This document shows positions 53,611-64,000 of a DNA stretch of 64,000 bases, piece by piece (position 1 is the first letter of the stretch; the number at the start of each line of letters is the position of its first letter). Made by a program: the position numbers and the translations under genes. Source of the stretch: Viscum album (taxonomy: Eukaryota; Streptophyta; Magnoliopsida; Santalales; Viscaceae); contig OY728120.1 in NCBI GenBank assembly GCA_963277665.1, positions 940,837,195-940,901,194 of the forward strand, given 5' to 3'. The notes under the pieces are model-generated. The model searched no databases, was not told the origin of the DNA, and was given only the letters and a program-made list of their open reading frames with translations.

Positions 53611-53916
53611 AAGTGTCATTTAGATACTTATCAAAAAAAAACCTAGTATATTTTAGATACTTGTGTTTTTATTAAATAATGATATTAAATGAGTTATGGG
53701 ATTTGAGAAGTAATATAAAAAAAATGAACTCAAGAGATAATGATACCTTTAAATCGGGTAACTCCCTTTTGATTAAACCAAAAGAATTTCCTGAAATGCA
53801 TTTTGACGATGGTAATGATTATATGTGGAAGAGAGGGATCATGAGATTTTATTTGGGAAGCATTTGGATTAGTCGGGGGCCTGAGAGGTGTGAGTAATGG
53901 GTTAGATGTGAGGTCG

Positions 53917-53925
53917 TTTTATAAG
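53917..53925 (-). promoter_or_regulatory. TATA element of the 5' LTR
   Basis: The minus strand reads CCCCTTATAAAACGACC followed by the C-rich TCACATCTAACCCATTACTC. It would place transcription start near 53885, giving a long untranslated leader that includes the box ladder before gag at 51636. Confidence 0.6.
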
Positions 53926-55566
53926 GGGGAGGAGGCGCTCACATGGAATGATTGAAAATATTATTTTATTATATAATGATTTTTGGTTCTGAAGGTCCAA
54001 TACTTATTAAAGATGAATATAAGTTAACTCTTGTTCGAAAAAAATCATCCAATAATAATTGGACAGGTTTTGGATATTGTTTTATTTTTACAATCGCATT
54101 TATGAAAATCATTCATTAATGAAGTAAACACTACATCATTATTTTGTCATAAATAATTATATATATTTGAGGTCAAAAAATTATAAAAAATTTCATTATG
54201 TAGGAAATAATTTTATCTAGAAAATTAATATTTATATTCTAAGAGGTAACTTATATAACCTTATGTAATAATTGATTTACAAATAGATATATGTTTGAGT
54301 CATTTTTGTTATTACATTAAATTAATTAATCTGGTGTGTCATTATCACTAATACGTGGCTCCATGGGATCCCAAAATAGACCCAAGGATTCCCATGGTTT
54401 AAAACATATCAAAAAATACTATTAGGACACATGTTAGGGTAACCTTATATTATTATAATATTATTTTTACCTTGAATTTCACGATTTACCTATAACCGCG
54501 TGGAAGAAAAGTCAAGAGTTATTATTGACAAAAAAATTATTTTCATCATATTGAACCACGATTTACTTAATAATAACAACCTTGTATGTTGTATATTAAA
54601 AACTAATTTTACATAAGTGGTAAATTATCATTTAAATGAAAAAGTCGGTTTTAACTACTACTTTGTGTTCTCACTATTCATCAACATTTGAAGTTTTTTT
54701 GAAAAAATTACAAAAATTAAGCAGAAGGTATATTTGATATTCCAAATAAAAAAATTATGTCTATTTTACCAAATTCAAAACATAGATGTTACATTAATTT
54801 ATTGAAAATTAATTCCCAATGTCAAAACAAAAAGCATGTGTTTTTGAAATAATAACTATAAAAAGATTATCACTTGTTTATGTCCAATTTCAAATTTTCA
54901 TTAATTAGAATGGCCAACATTAGATTAAATGGTAAAAATATAATCTAATTACACATTAAAAATAATTAAAAAGATAATATATCCATATAAATAAATTAAT
55001 ATAAAAGTAAGATTTGAATTAAAATACAATATTTTTCATTAGTCATTAAAAAATGAATTTTATAAAAAAATACAATCAAATTTACAGAAAGTATATTTTG
55101 ATGTCCTGATTATAAAAAAGAATTTTATTTGGTCAAATATAACACATAAAAGTGACCAAAACTAGATTTAAAGAGGGTTCACCATCAAAAGGCGGTAAAT
55201 CAACACTTTATATAATATTAGACTATTTATACTTAAAATTAGATTCATTCACAATTTAAACCTATAACATTTATTGGATGAAGGTAAAACAAATTAAAAA
55301 ATATTTATAAACATATTGTATTTAGTTATGTTCATTCTCGCAAATAAAACGGCTAAGTGTTAACTACCATTTGAAATAATATTATATTATTATTTTTCAG
55401 AATGACTCAGCATTGTGTGCAACATTAGACAACAAAGAAACCCATTGTTGCATGTCAGGTACAACATCAAAAATATCATCCCCATTATAGAAAAATAAAT
55501 ATTTAATTCAAAAATATAAAAATAAATATGAAAATATCTTATGTTATATTAAACTGGGATGTGAAA

Positions 55567-55571
55567 ACTAT
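55567..55571. repeat. Right target-site duplication of the gypsy element
   Basis: ACTAT abuts the LTR end, with AATAT at 43333-43337 on the other side. A codon crossing this point restores the copia GYS-like motif. Confidence 0.65.
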
Positions 55572-57465
55572 CATACATCAAAGGATTTTAATGTTTTTTA
55601 AAAATAATGTACTATTGAAGAATCAATACATGTTAAATTTGATGAAACTACTGTTTATGTTTTTAAACAAAACCAACCTACATCTTAATATGTGTTTTAA
55701 AAAACGGATTATCAAGCTTTCGTAGAATATTCTTCTAAAAAAGAAAATAAAAAAATGTTTCTAAACTATTTACCCCTGAATAATTTAGACCTTATTTTGA
55801 TGAACATGTTTTAAAAAACCAAAATCAATTTTTTCATAAGAATTATACAACTAATAATATCATTGGGGAGGTAAATCAACCTATAAGTACAAGAATATCA
55901 TTATGAAATGTGGTCGAGATTTTATCATTTCATTCCCAATTAGAACCTAAAATTACTGTTGATTCTTTAGTTGAAGATGATTGGAATAAAGTTATGAAAG
56001 ATGAAATAAATTAATTTGAAAGGAAAAATTATGGACATTGGTTTAAAGACCAAGTAAAACGTCAGTCATTGGTATAAAATTGATCTTCACAAAAAAATGT
56101 GATGAAAATGGAATCACTGTAAGAAATAAAGAATGATTATTTTCTAAAGTCTATATTCAACAAGAAAAAAATGAATATGACGATTCCCATGCTCTAATAT
56201 CCAGACATGAATCTGTTTTCATGTTATAAGCCTTCAAAACATTTTTCAATTTAATGCATTTTCAAATAGATGTGAAATTTTATTTCAAAAAAAATATGTT
56301 CTAGAAGACGTTTTTTGTGAAAAAAATCCATTATTTTAAGATACAAAACTTCATGAACATTTTTACAAACATAAAAAATCATTATACAACCTTAAACATG
56401 CCCCTAGATCTTGGTATGAGAGGCTTACATGAATTTTGTTACAAAAAAAATAATATTAAGGGAACTTCAAATCCATCGTTTTTTAAAATAATGAAAATAC
56501 TTTTTTATAATTCAAATTAATGTGGATGAAATTATATTTAGATCAGCTAAAAAATACCTAATAGATTATTTTGAGAATATTATGAAATCACATTTTGAAA
56601 TAAGTAAGATGGTGAGTAAACATTTTTCCTTGGTTTTTAAATTTCCCAAAAACTAGATGGAACCTATATATCCCAAAACAACGTTATTAATGATATTATT
56701 ATAAATTATGGATATGATAATACTAAAATTATAAGTACTTAAATAGGTTTCTCAATCACAATTGATCATGATGAATCTAGGAAACCTGTAGATCAAACAT
56801 CCTTTAGACGCATGATTGAAAGTTTATCCAACATAACTGCTATTTATCCCAAAATAATGTTTTTAGTATTCTTATGTCCAAGATATCTATAAAATCCCAA
56901 AGAATCGTTTTATAATGTAGTAAAAATAAATTTTCTATGTTTAAATGTAACCATGGATTTAGGAAGTTTCACTTCTTTTGGAAATGATTTTTTTTAAATA
57001 TTTTAGGATTATAACTATTGTTGACGTAGAATGGATAGAGAAACTACATATGAAACATGTAATTTTTTTTGGATATTCATTAGTTTCTTTCTCATTTAAG
57101 AAACAACACTTAGTAGAACCTTACACAGCAGATGCTGAATATTTAGTAGTTGGCAGTTGTCGTGAACAAGTGTAGTGGAAGAAACACACAATCAAAATCT
57201 GTGGCATGAGTTTTTCAAAAACATATATAATGTGTGATAACAATGGTGACATTTCTCAAAGAATAAACAATTAATATCACTCTTTTTTAAAGAACATAGA
57301 TATTAGGCATCACTTTCATAGGGATCAAACACATAAAAAATATATAATTATTCAATTTATCATAATGAAAGAAGAACTTGCTGACATATTCAAAAAATAT
57401 TTACCATCCAATATATAAAAACATATTTAACAATAAATAGGAATGAAAAAAATAAAGTAGTCATC
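55567..57465 (+). pseudogene. SIRE-like copia RT-RNase H fragment, broken
   Basis: The polyprotein resumes after the gypsy insertion: YHTSKDFNVF, then IEESIHVKFDE (linker). RT residues follow: VDSLVEDDWNKVMKDEIN, FERKN, QIDVKFYFKKNMF (normally QMDVKSAFLNG), and INVDEIIFRSAKK for the YVDDIIFG catalytic box (Tyr to Asn, second Asp to Glu). Then DHDESRKPVDQTSFRRMIES. RNase H shows ADAEYLVVGS at 57130 and MCDNNGD at 57225, then DIRHHFHRDQTHKK and EELADIFKKYLPSNI at about 57370. The VEESIHVKFDE linker and RNase H style fit the SIRE/Maximus lineage. Many stops and shifts make it dead. The frames at 55528, 56317 and 56978 are partial views. Confidence 0.9.
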
Positions 57466-59462
57466 CATATTATGTTATTGTTAAAACTATCTACTAACAT
57501 TATGATACAACATTTTATATGGGGATTACAAATGTTTACTCATTTATATTTCCTATTAAAAAAAAATTTCACAGAACCAAAAAAATTTCAAAACCCATTT
57601 AATATAATTCTGTAATAAAACATTTTTGAACCTATGTTCATCAAATAAGAACCTTATAAATAATAGAAATTCATTTTGAGTAATCTCGAAGGTATGCTTC
57701 CATACATAACACTTCAAAATTACATTTTATACTTGTTTGTATTTCAATATTATTTTAAGACAACATTATCAGATTCACTTTCCTTAATCTGATTTTTCCT
57801 TACAACCTCAATAGATCAGAACCTATAATTCCTTATTTTGCATTGATATTAGCCATAATATCTAGTCAAGATAATATAAATCATTTTATTGATCTAGGAA
57901 TATGTATTTTCATTTAGATGACTATATAAATGACCCCCTATTTGGGTCCCACATCGGTTTTCTCGGTTTTCTTGCACTGAATCTCAACCTCTATTGAAAG
58001 GTGTTGTTCATTTTTTCCTTTTTCTCTTATGATCTGAATATCTCTTTAATTTCCCTAAGAAACTCTCATGTCCTCTAAAAATGAACTCAATTGTTGGATA
58101 ATCAATAGATAAATGATAGATGACCTAAATTTATTTTCTATGTATGACATATTGATTTCTAAAATCATAAAGAAGAATGAATGGGAATGTCTCTGTATAT
58201 CCATGTAAAGTAGTCCAAATCAAGAAAATGATGATATTGTTATAGAATTATATGATTTACATTATTTATATAGAAAAATAGAAAGTGAAATGTTTTTATT
58301 CATGATTTATGGAAGGAGTAATTCATTTTATTTCAATAAGGCTACTAGTGTTAGGGATATTTCATTATGAAAGAGAATCCCTCTTTTTCTCGCACAGGCT
58401 ACCAAAAAAGGAAAATTCATTTGAGACGATTATGTCTACTGAGTGACTTGGATATAAAATAGTAATGACACCGATTATCTATAATCTTTACAATAATATA
58501 TTTCAATCCATTTGGATGAAAGGATATGAAATTCATAGGATGGGAGATAAATATTCCTTAAATACATGAGTTATCATTATGATGTACTTTTTTGTGAATA
58601 TATGGATGCTACACTTCATCATGTACATTATTTTAATAATAAGAAAAATCATGAATGGTAAAATAATGTCACTGATCATAATGTATCATGCTATTTTGTC
58701 GATGAATATTATCTTGTGATTAAGATCCTTCATAATCCCTTGAATCTCAAATGCCAATTTTTTCAAGATTTTGTTTTACGTGATATACCCTGAGAAGTAT
58801 GAAGACATAATCTAGTTTTATGACAAGAGTGTTCTTTGAAATTCCTTATAAGGATGATCATTTATTCAAAAAGAAATTTGAAGAATGAGAAAGATTCAAT
58901 AACACAATATATAAATGAAAAGGTAAAGATCTAAAATTGAAATACCAAGCACTGGTATATGGGTCAATATCTGCTCCACCCAATCCAAGGAAAAAATAAG
59001 TCTTTTTTGTGATGAATTTATCACGAAATGGAATGTTTAGAAGGAGAAAAATAACGGAGGATATGTAATTTTTAGGATTGACCCTACATATCCTTAGGCC
59101 TTATTGATTCCATGAGTAGGAAAACAAGAGATATAAGATAAAGAAAATATGATGTAGAAAAATATTTAAAAAGCATATATTGTTCAATATTTACATAGAG
59201 TTACTATAAATTAATATAAATGTGTTGAGGGAATGTGATCATTCATTCATGAAACAGTTCCAATCGAGACCTCGGTTGAAATAATGATAATGAATGATAT
59301 TTCAATTCTGTAATATATTTTTTTAGAAAAATAAATCAATGATGATGAAAACATGAAATAGAGTGATGGTGTGATCAAAATAGTGGATGAATGTCAAGAA
59401 AATGGGACCTCATCTGAAAAATTATCAACAGGGACTTCTCATGTGGAATCCACCAACATAAC
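57466..59462 (+). other. Unassigned region after copia pol
   Basis: It follows the end of the copia polyprotein, where a Sirevirus would have a spacer, an extra ORF or its 3' LTR. Sequence at about 58000-59460 reads as decayed coding DNA on the plus strand: phrases such as YYLVIKILHNPLNLKCQFFQ and DECQENGTSSEKLSTGTSHV look protein-like, but I cannot name a family. It is interrupted by the LTR starting at 59463. No LTR pair of the copia was found. Confidence 0.35.
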
Positions 59463-60705
59463 TATAAGGACACGACTTTAAACATTACTTATTATTGAAT
59501 TAAATGAATAATTCACATTGAGGATATTTTTAGGTTTAGAGTTTTAGAGAATTAGGAAATAACTATTACATCTCAAAGATTACAAAGTAGACACATCTAC
59601 TCAGCTTCCTTTTTTTCACAAAATAAAAACTCTTGAACAAAGGATTCATGTCTAGTTCCTTGTTTTAGACAGCCTGACATTTCCGTGATCCCATCCTTGA
59701 CCCTATTCAACTTTATGTCTTGTGAAAAACATTTCAAAAAAACTTGGGATGAGCATAAAAAGCTCAGTAAGGGATATAACAATACGGAAAGAAAACATTT
59801 GTCCATGATTACATAAGAATCAATGAAATCATACATTACTCATAAAACATAAGCACTTTAACACACCTCATAAAATCACAAATAAAACATAGAAATCATA
59901 AGACATAAAGGTAACTTGAGGCATTCATAACATTCTTACATAGGGAGTAACCCTCTTGGTTACGTTTGGAATACCCATCACAGTATATTCCATAAATCTC
60001 TTCGGAGAAACCTTAACATTTAACCCCTTCGTGTTACCCAATGCATTGGAGAGCTATAATGGGATCACCCGCCCATATTTTATCACGGAACCACCCGTAT
60101 TCATAATAATGCCCAAGAACCATAACATAATCGTATCACATAAAACATGCATAAAGGAAACATAACATTTCCACTTTTCAATCACAAGATATCAATAAAA
60201 CACATTGATATAAAAACATTATGAAAACCATTTTCAATACCAAAATAAAATAAAAGTTAAACATGGTATTTATTTTTCATTTAAAAAAAGTATGGCTTGT
60301 AGAGGAAGCCGAAACTCAAATAATGGTCACGGCAGTGGAGAAGTTGTTGTCGCCGCATACGTACGACAAAAACATTCCTTTTTTTTGTTTAGTAAAATGA
60401 TTCATATAAAAAAATATTCCTTTTGGGTAAACATAAAAGTCAAAGGGGTTTATACACCATATTAAAGAAGGTTGTGTATAAAAGAAAATATGCCTCAATG
60501 AAAGGGGATTGAGACGAAGTCCCATACAAAGACGGTATCCTTGGATTAAGGATAAATCAATTACATAATTATGTTTGAAAAAAGAATACACCAAATACAA
60601 GTGGATATTAAGTCTAAAACAATAAGAGGTTATTCACACATATTCATAGAACAACATATTCAAGGAGTACAAGTTTAACCCAAAGAATCAAAATTCGGTT
60701 AAGAA

Positions 60706-61500
60706 GTTCCCTTGCAAAAATTCGACAGCCCTACGACGTCACTTCAAACAACAAAAAAAGAGTTGATGAGAGATAAAAAGGGTATATCATCACTTGGACT
60801 TAAAATTTAAATCAATAAGGATATATAAGAACAAATCCCAACATAATAGAATGTCTATTAAAATACATAAGAAAAAATGTCTTTTAAAAAAGAGGATGGT
60901 GAAAGGTTCCCTTACCGACCTGGGTAACTTTCAAAACGTACACCCCATTGAAGAAGGGTCATACAATGAATATGTAAATACCCATAAATGAAATTATATT
61001 ACAAAAAAAGTATAATAATGGATAATACATGCACAAATCTAAGGAAATGGTGGAAAATGTTGCATAAATCTCACGGGAATAAAAGTGAGATGAAAAATAC
61101 CTTACGAAAACTCGGCAGCCTAACAGCGCCACTTAAAACATCCAAAAAATTGATTGATGAGATCAAATAGGGTCTATCATCATATTAACATAAAATTTAA
61201 ATCCAGAGGAATATAAAATAACATCCCCCAATATAACAAAGAGGAGATTAAATGAAGTGACATAAAGTAGAGTACTTTAAAAGAAAGAGGGAGGTTGGAT
61301 CTCTTACGAAAATTCGGCAGCATAACGATGCCAATCAAAACATCCAAAATGGATTTATGAGAGAAAATAGGGTCTCTAATCATATGAACATAAAAATTAC
61401 AGTAAGATTAATATAAAAGAACAGCCCAATCATAAGAAAGATGGGCTTTAAAGGAATGACACAAAAGAGTGTACATAAAAAGAAAGAGAGGGGTAGGTTC
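60706..61500 (-). repeat. 198-bp tandem repeat inside the third LTR
   Basis: Four units start near 60706, 60905, 61102 and 61303, with the next boundary near 61500. Each begins with a CTTACGAAAATTCGGCAGCC-like tract and contains GATGAGAGA, TAGGGTCTATCATCATAT, and ATAAGAACA or AAAGAAAGAG tracts. The second unit has a partly replaced head. Copies at 43338 and 51783 have no such array at the equivalent place. Confidence 0.75.
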
Positions 61501-61849
61501 CATTACCTCAAGTCCGACTTGTCTTGTTCGTTTCTTTATATTCTTGAATAATAAACTTGAGTTAATTTCTACTTTCTAAAGAAACTTTTTAAAGTTCATT
61601 TTTACTTTTATATCACTTATTACCATGTTATGAACACTATGTAATTATTTATGATAATAATGGTCGTTTTGTCGATCATTAGTACTTGAGTCAAAAATAA
61701 ACTCTTTATAATTACAAGTTGTTCATGAGGTAAAATATCCATTATATAAAGAATTATATTCATGATTTAGATATAAAATATATGATATATATCCAGTATA
61801 TACATGCATTTATAATATTACATAATCATTTAGAGGTAAGAAATGAAAT

Positions 61850-62290
61850 GCACCGTTCATGGAGACGGTAATCCATACGTACGCATGAACACTACTTTCA
61901 TTTCTATTTCTTACTTAATGGATTGAAATCATAATGATATAAAGGTATATCGAAATTACAGTATAATATCATATATAATATTATTAAATTTATCCTGTAT
62001 ACATACCACATATGGTGTTAACGAATCAATTCACTTTGAGGGGGCGGTTGTCCGGACTTCCTAAAATGAAGATATCACGTTTACCCATAATGGAAAACAT
62101 AAAGGTATGACATAAATTAAAAATACATAATCTTAAGTAAAACATAAAAATATTATATATCATATATAAATATAGTTTCATCTTAATGGCAACCTTTGAA
62201 GGTGTTAGAAGAATATTGAACAATCATCGTTTCGTGAGGCAGAAATTCACCATCAACGGAAACAGTATGCTCTTTAACCATTAGATGAAT
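61850..62290 (-). repeat. Three-box ladder in the third LTR
   Basis: The boxes on the plus strand are GGTAATCCATACGTACGCAT (61867), GGGGCGGTTGTCCGGACTTCC (62041, first 20 bases conserved) and GAGGCAGAAATTCACCATC (62237). Core spacings are about 179 and 197 bp. Tails carry TTTACCCATAATGGA and TTTAACCATTAGATG. Confidence 0.8.
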
Positions 62291-62604
62291 GTGTGTGTAA
62301 GTGTAGATAGAATGCTTCTTAAAAAAACATCCTAGTATATTTAAGATACTGTTGTTGTTAAAAAATAAAAGAATAAAAAGATTTTAGGGGGTTGGAGAAG
62401 CAGAATAAAACATAATAACACAAGAGAAAATACTACATTTAAAACAGGTAACTCTTTTTGATTTGAACTCAAAGGCTTCTTTGAGAAGACTTCTTCCCAA
62501 AGTGAGGCTTCTAGGAGTTAGATAGGGATGTGGAGAGACAAAATGGGCAGTGTTTGGCTGATACAAAGGCTTTGGAAGTGTGGTTAAGGTGGTAGAGGTG
62601 GGGA

Positions 62605-62614
62605 CTTTTATAAG
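62605..62614 (-). promoter_or_regulatory. TATA element of the third LTR
   Basis: The minus strand reads CCTCTTATAAAAGTCCCC and continues ACCTCTACCACC. It is the best-preserved TATA context of the family, with a C-rich leader downstream. Confidence 0.6.
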
Positions 62615-63105
62615 AGGAGAGGAGGGGCACTCTTGGAAAGTTATGAAAATATACTTTGTTATAAAATGATTTTCAGATAAAAAAGGTCCCAAAATTATAG
62701 ATTTAGAGGATAAGGTGATAAGGGTTCAAGATACACCCATCCAATAGGTTTTTTACAAGTGTAGGTCTTAGATTTTACATTACATTTTCATTTTATTTAA
62801 ATCGTTAAATAATGAGGAAATCGCTGCATCATCATGGTGTCAAAAATAATTTAATTTATTTAATGCCTAAAAATTATAAAAAAATATCATGATGTAGGAA
62901 ATCTTTTTAGATTTCTAATGAATATTTATATTCAAAAATATGACTTGTATAACCCCATTTAAAAATTGTTTTAGTAAAACAACTCGTGTTTGTGACATTT
63001 TAATTTTAACATTAAATAAAAAGTTATTAATGTTATTTTCCCACCAAAGTGGCTCCATGGGGTCCCCAAGTTGACCCATGGATTGTATAGGTCGGCCATG
63101 ACACA

Positions 63106-63110
63106 TCCAA
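63106..63110. repeat. Candidate target site of the fourth LTR
   Basis: TCCAA immediately precedes the TGTAACA start at 63111. In the first gypsy LTR the same context reads ATCATCCAATAGGATT, so the insertion split it after TCCAA. The matching duplication would lie beyond the window. Confidence 0.45.
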
Positions 63111-64000
63111 TGTAACACCAGAGACTTTTATGTTATATAAATCATCAAAGGAATATTTTTCTACACACAACACTTGCTTGGGTTTCTCTACACGAATTCG
63201 CGACCTTCCTCGATAGCTTGCGTCGTACACAATACCGAGTTTCACTAAACAATGATATGCTATTAAAATATTATTAAAACAAGCCGTTATGAATAGTAAT
63301 AACCACTTTTATAAATTTTATAAATTTTATTCTTCAAAATGGACTTCATTTTTGGATTTGGAGTATCGAAATTAGCCTATGGTGAAATTTTGGTATTTTT
63401 CTGAAAACTTTCAATTTTTGATGAATAGTGAAACCACTAAGTGGTAGTTAAAAAACTGAATTTTTCATAAAACTTAATTTTACCGCTTCTGTGAGTATAA
63501 TTTCAAAAATCCGAGAGACACGGTTGATGTCAGTAAGTAAAATGTGGTACAATGAGATGAAAATAATTTTTGGTGAACAGTAACTTTTTACTTTTATTTA
63601 CCACGGTTAAAAGTAAATAGGGTAATTAAGGGTAAAAATAATAATATTATTACCCTAAAACATGTCCTAATTATATTGGATAAGTGTAATTCGACCAAAA
63701 ACAAACTTAGGAATAAAATATGACCATTTAGGCCCACTTGGATTAGATTAGGACATTTATTATTAATTTATTTAAAGAAGAGTTAAAATAGTTAAAATCA
63801 ATGTTTAATAAGTAAATAATTTTTAATATAAGGTTATAAATAAGATAAATTCAACTATAAATATTCATTAGAAATATAAAAATATTTCCTAAATAATGAT
63901 ATTTTATTTGTAATTTTTAGACATTAAATAATTTAATTTATTTATGACACAAAGATGATGCAGTAATTATCTTATTAATGAAATATTGACATAATTGATG
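63111..64000 (+). mobile_element. Fourth, inverted LTR of the same family (partial)
   Basis: It starts TGTAACACC, as the minus-strand copy at 47116 starts TGTAACATCC, and from about 63300 its reverse complement follows the order of 46330 down to about 45670, including the AGGGTAATTAAGGGTAAAAA region, the AGGACATGTTTTAGG complement and the GACACAAAGATGATGCAG end. It is thus in the opposite orientation to the LTR it cuts. Its first 140 bp keep many CG dinucleotides, so it is probably younger. The minus-strand frames at 62915-63118 and 63033-63245 cross the junction and are not genes. Confidence 0.8.

Larger units (their letters stand above)
43338..55566 (-). mobile_element. Ty3/gypsy retrotransposon, Tekay/Del type
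   Basis: The 12.2-kb element is read on the minus strand: 5' LTR 55566-51783, primer-binding site, gag, protease, RT, RNase H, integrase with chromodomain-like end, polypurine tract, 3' LTR 47116-43338. Domain order with integrase after RT defines Ty3/gypsy. The sequence of RT (VKKKDGS, IDDLFD), of the integrase tail (KVHNVFHVSMLRKY type) and of a degenerate chromodomain-like end points to the Tekay/Del chromoviruses. The LTRs are 3779 and 3784 bp and clearly diverged from each other, so insertion is old. All genes carry many stops and shifts. It is inserted into a copia element. Confidence 0.92.
51783..55566 (-). mobile_element. 5' LTR of the gypsy element
   Basis: On the plus strand it runs from TATAAGGACCCG to GGGATGTGAAA. 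On the minus strand U3 spans 55566 to about 53925 and the transcribed part is about 2.1 kb. The match to 43338-47116 is continuous but diverged. The last bases (GTGAAA instead of GTTACA) have drifted from the TGTAAC terminal consensus. The frames at 52346-52543, 53031-53237 and 53679-53897 lie within it and are not genes. Confidence 0.9.
59463..63110 (-). mobile_element. Third LTR of the gypsy family (truncated, long form)
   Basis: On the plus strand it begins TATAAGGACACG, like 51783 and 43338, and follows the same order: box ladder at 61850-62300, TATA at 62605-62614, and the GTGGCTCCATGGGGTCCCC tract at 63049. It stops abruptly at 63110, where a second LTR starts. It has about 1 kb more than the other copies between its end and its first box, built of a 198-bp tandem repeat. 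The left flank shows no gypsy interior, so it may be a solo LTR. Frames at 59597-59836, 59956-60165, 60316-60600, 60794-61383 and 62026-62692 are LTR sequence, not genes. Confidence 0.85.

Noticed and set aside
60794..61170. Two Lys-rich plus-strand frames in the third LTR
   Set aside because: They are produced by the 198-bp tandem repeat, differ between units and have no counterpart in the other LTRs.

Overview
The window looks like transposon-filled intergenic DNA from a large, AT-rich flowering-plant nuclear genome. The evidence is plant-type elements only: a Ty3/gypsy element of Tekay/Del type with tRNA-iMet-like primer sites, a SIRE-like Ty1/copia element, and a LINE-type ORF1 with DUF4283 and CCHC domains. 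I found no intact gene, rRNA, tRNA, CRISPR array or bacterial-style operon. Species cannot be named from the sequence. Most of the short open frames are chance openings in AT-rich DNA; only those overlapping decayed transposon domains mean anything. By eye the older elements have lost most CG dinucleotides, as expected of long-methylated repeats.

Layout. 1-1.15 kb: nothing recognised. About 1.15-12.08 kb: two very long direct repeats (roughly 4.8 kb each, + strand) flanking a noncoding stretch of about 1.2 kb that starts with a primer-binding site; this resembles a non-autonomous LARD. About 12.1-19.7 kb: two related LTRs on the - strand, about 3.95 kb apart, with no coding interior. 21.05 kb: an orphan primer-binding site. 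23.15-25.02 kb: a LINE-type ORF1 pseudogene whose in-frame stops are nearly all TAG, with no ORF2 after it. About 26.9-30.7 kb: another - strand LTR of the same superfamily. 30.7-40.15 kb: unassigned AT-rich DNA. 40.18-40.38 kb: a roughly 36-bp minisatellite. 40.47-42.64 kb: a foldback element whose arms carry inverted arrays of a 23-bp minisatellite.

43.1-57.5 kb: a SIRE-like copia polyprotein pseudogene split in its integrase-RT linker by a 12.2-kb gypsy element (43338-55566, - strand) with two 3.78-kb LTRs and decayed gag, protease, RT, RNase H, integrase and chromodomain-like regions. The target duplication is nearly intact and the copia reading frame resumes across it. 59.46-63.11 kb: a third LTR of the gypsy family (- strand) with a 198-bp tandem array that the other two lack. 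At 63111 it is cut by a fourth LTR in the opposite orientation, which runs off the window.

The unifying feature is one LTR superfamily with nine copies in view. Eight show the same layout: a TATA element, then a ladder of two to four conserved boxes (core like GGCGGTAGTCC-CGTACRCA) spaced about 180-200 bp. The boxes stay recognisable although the surrounding LTR has diverged heavily, which suggests a function for the element in its long 5' leader or downstream promoter. This is the best candidate here for something undescribed.
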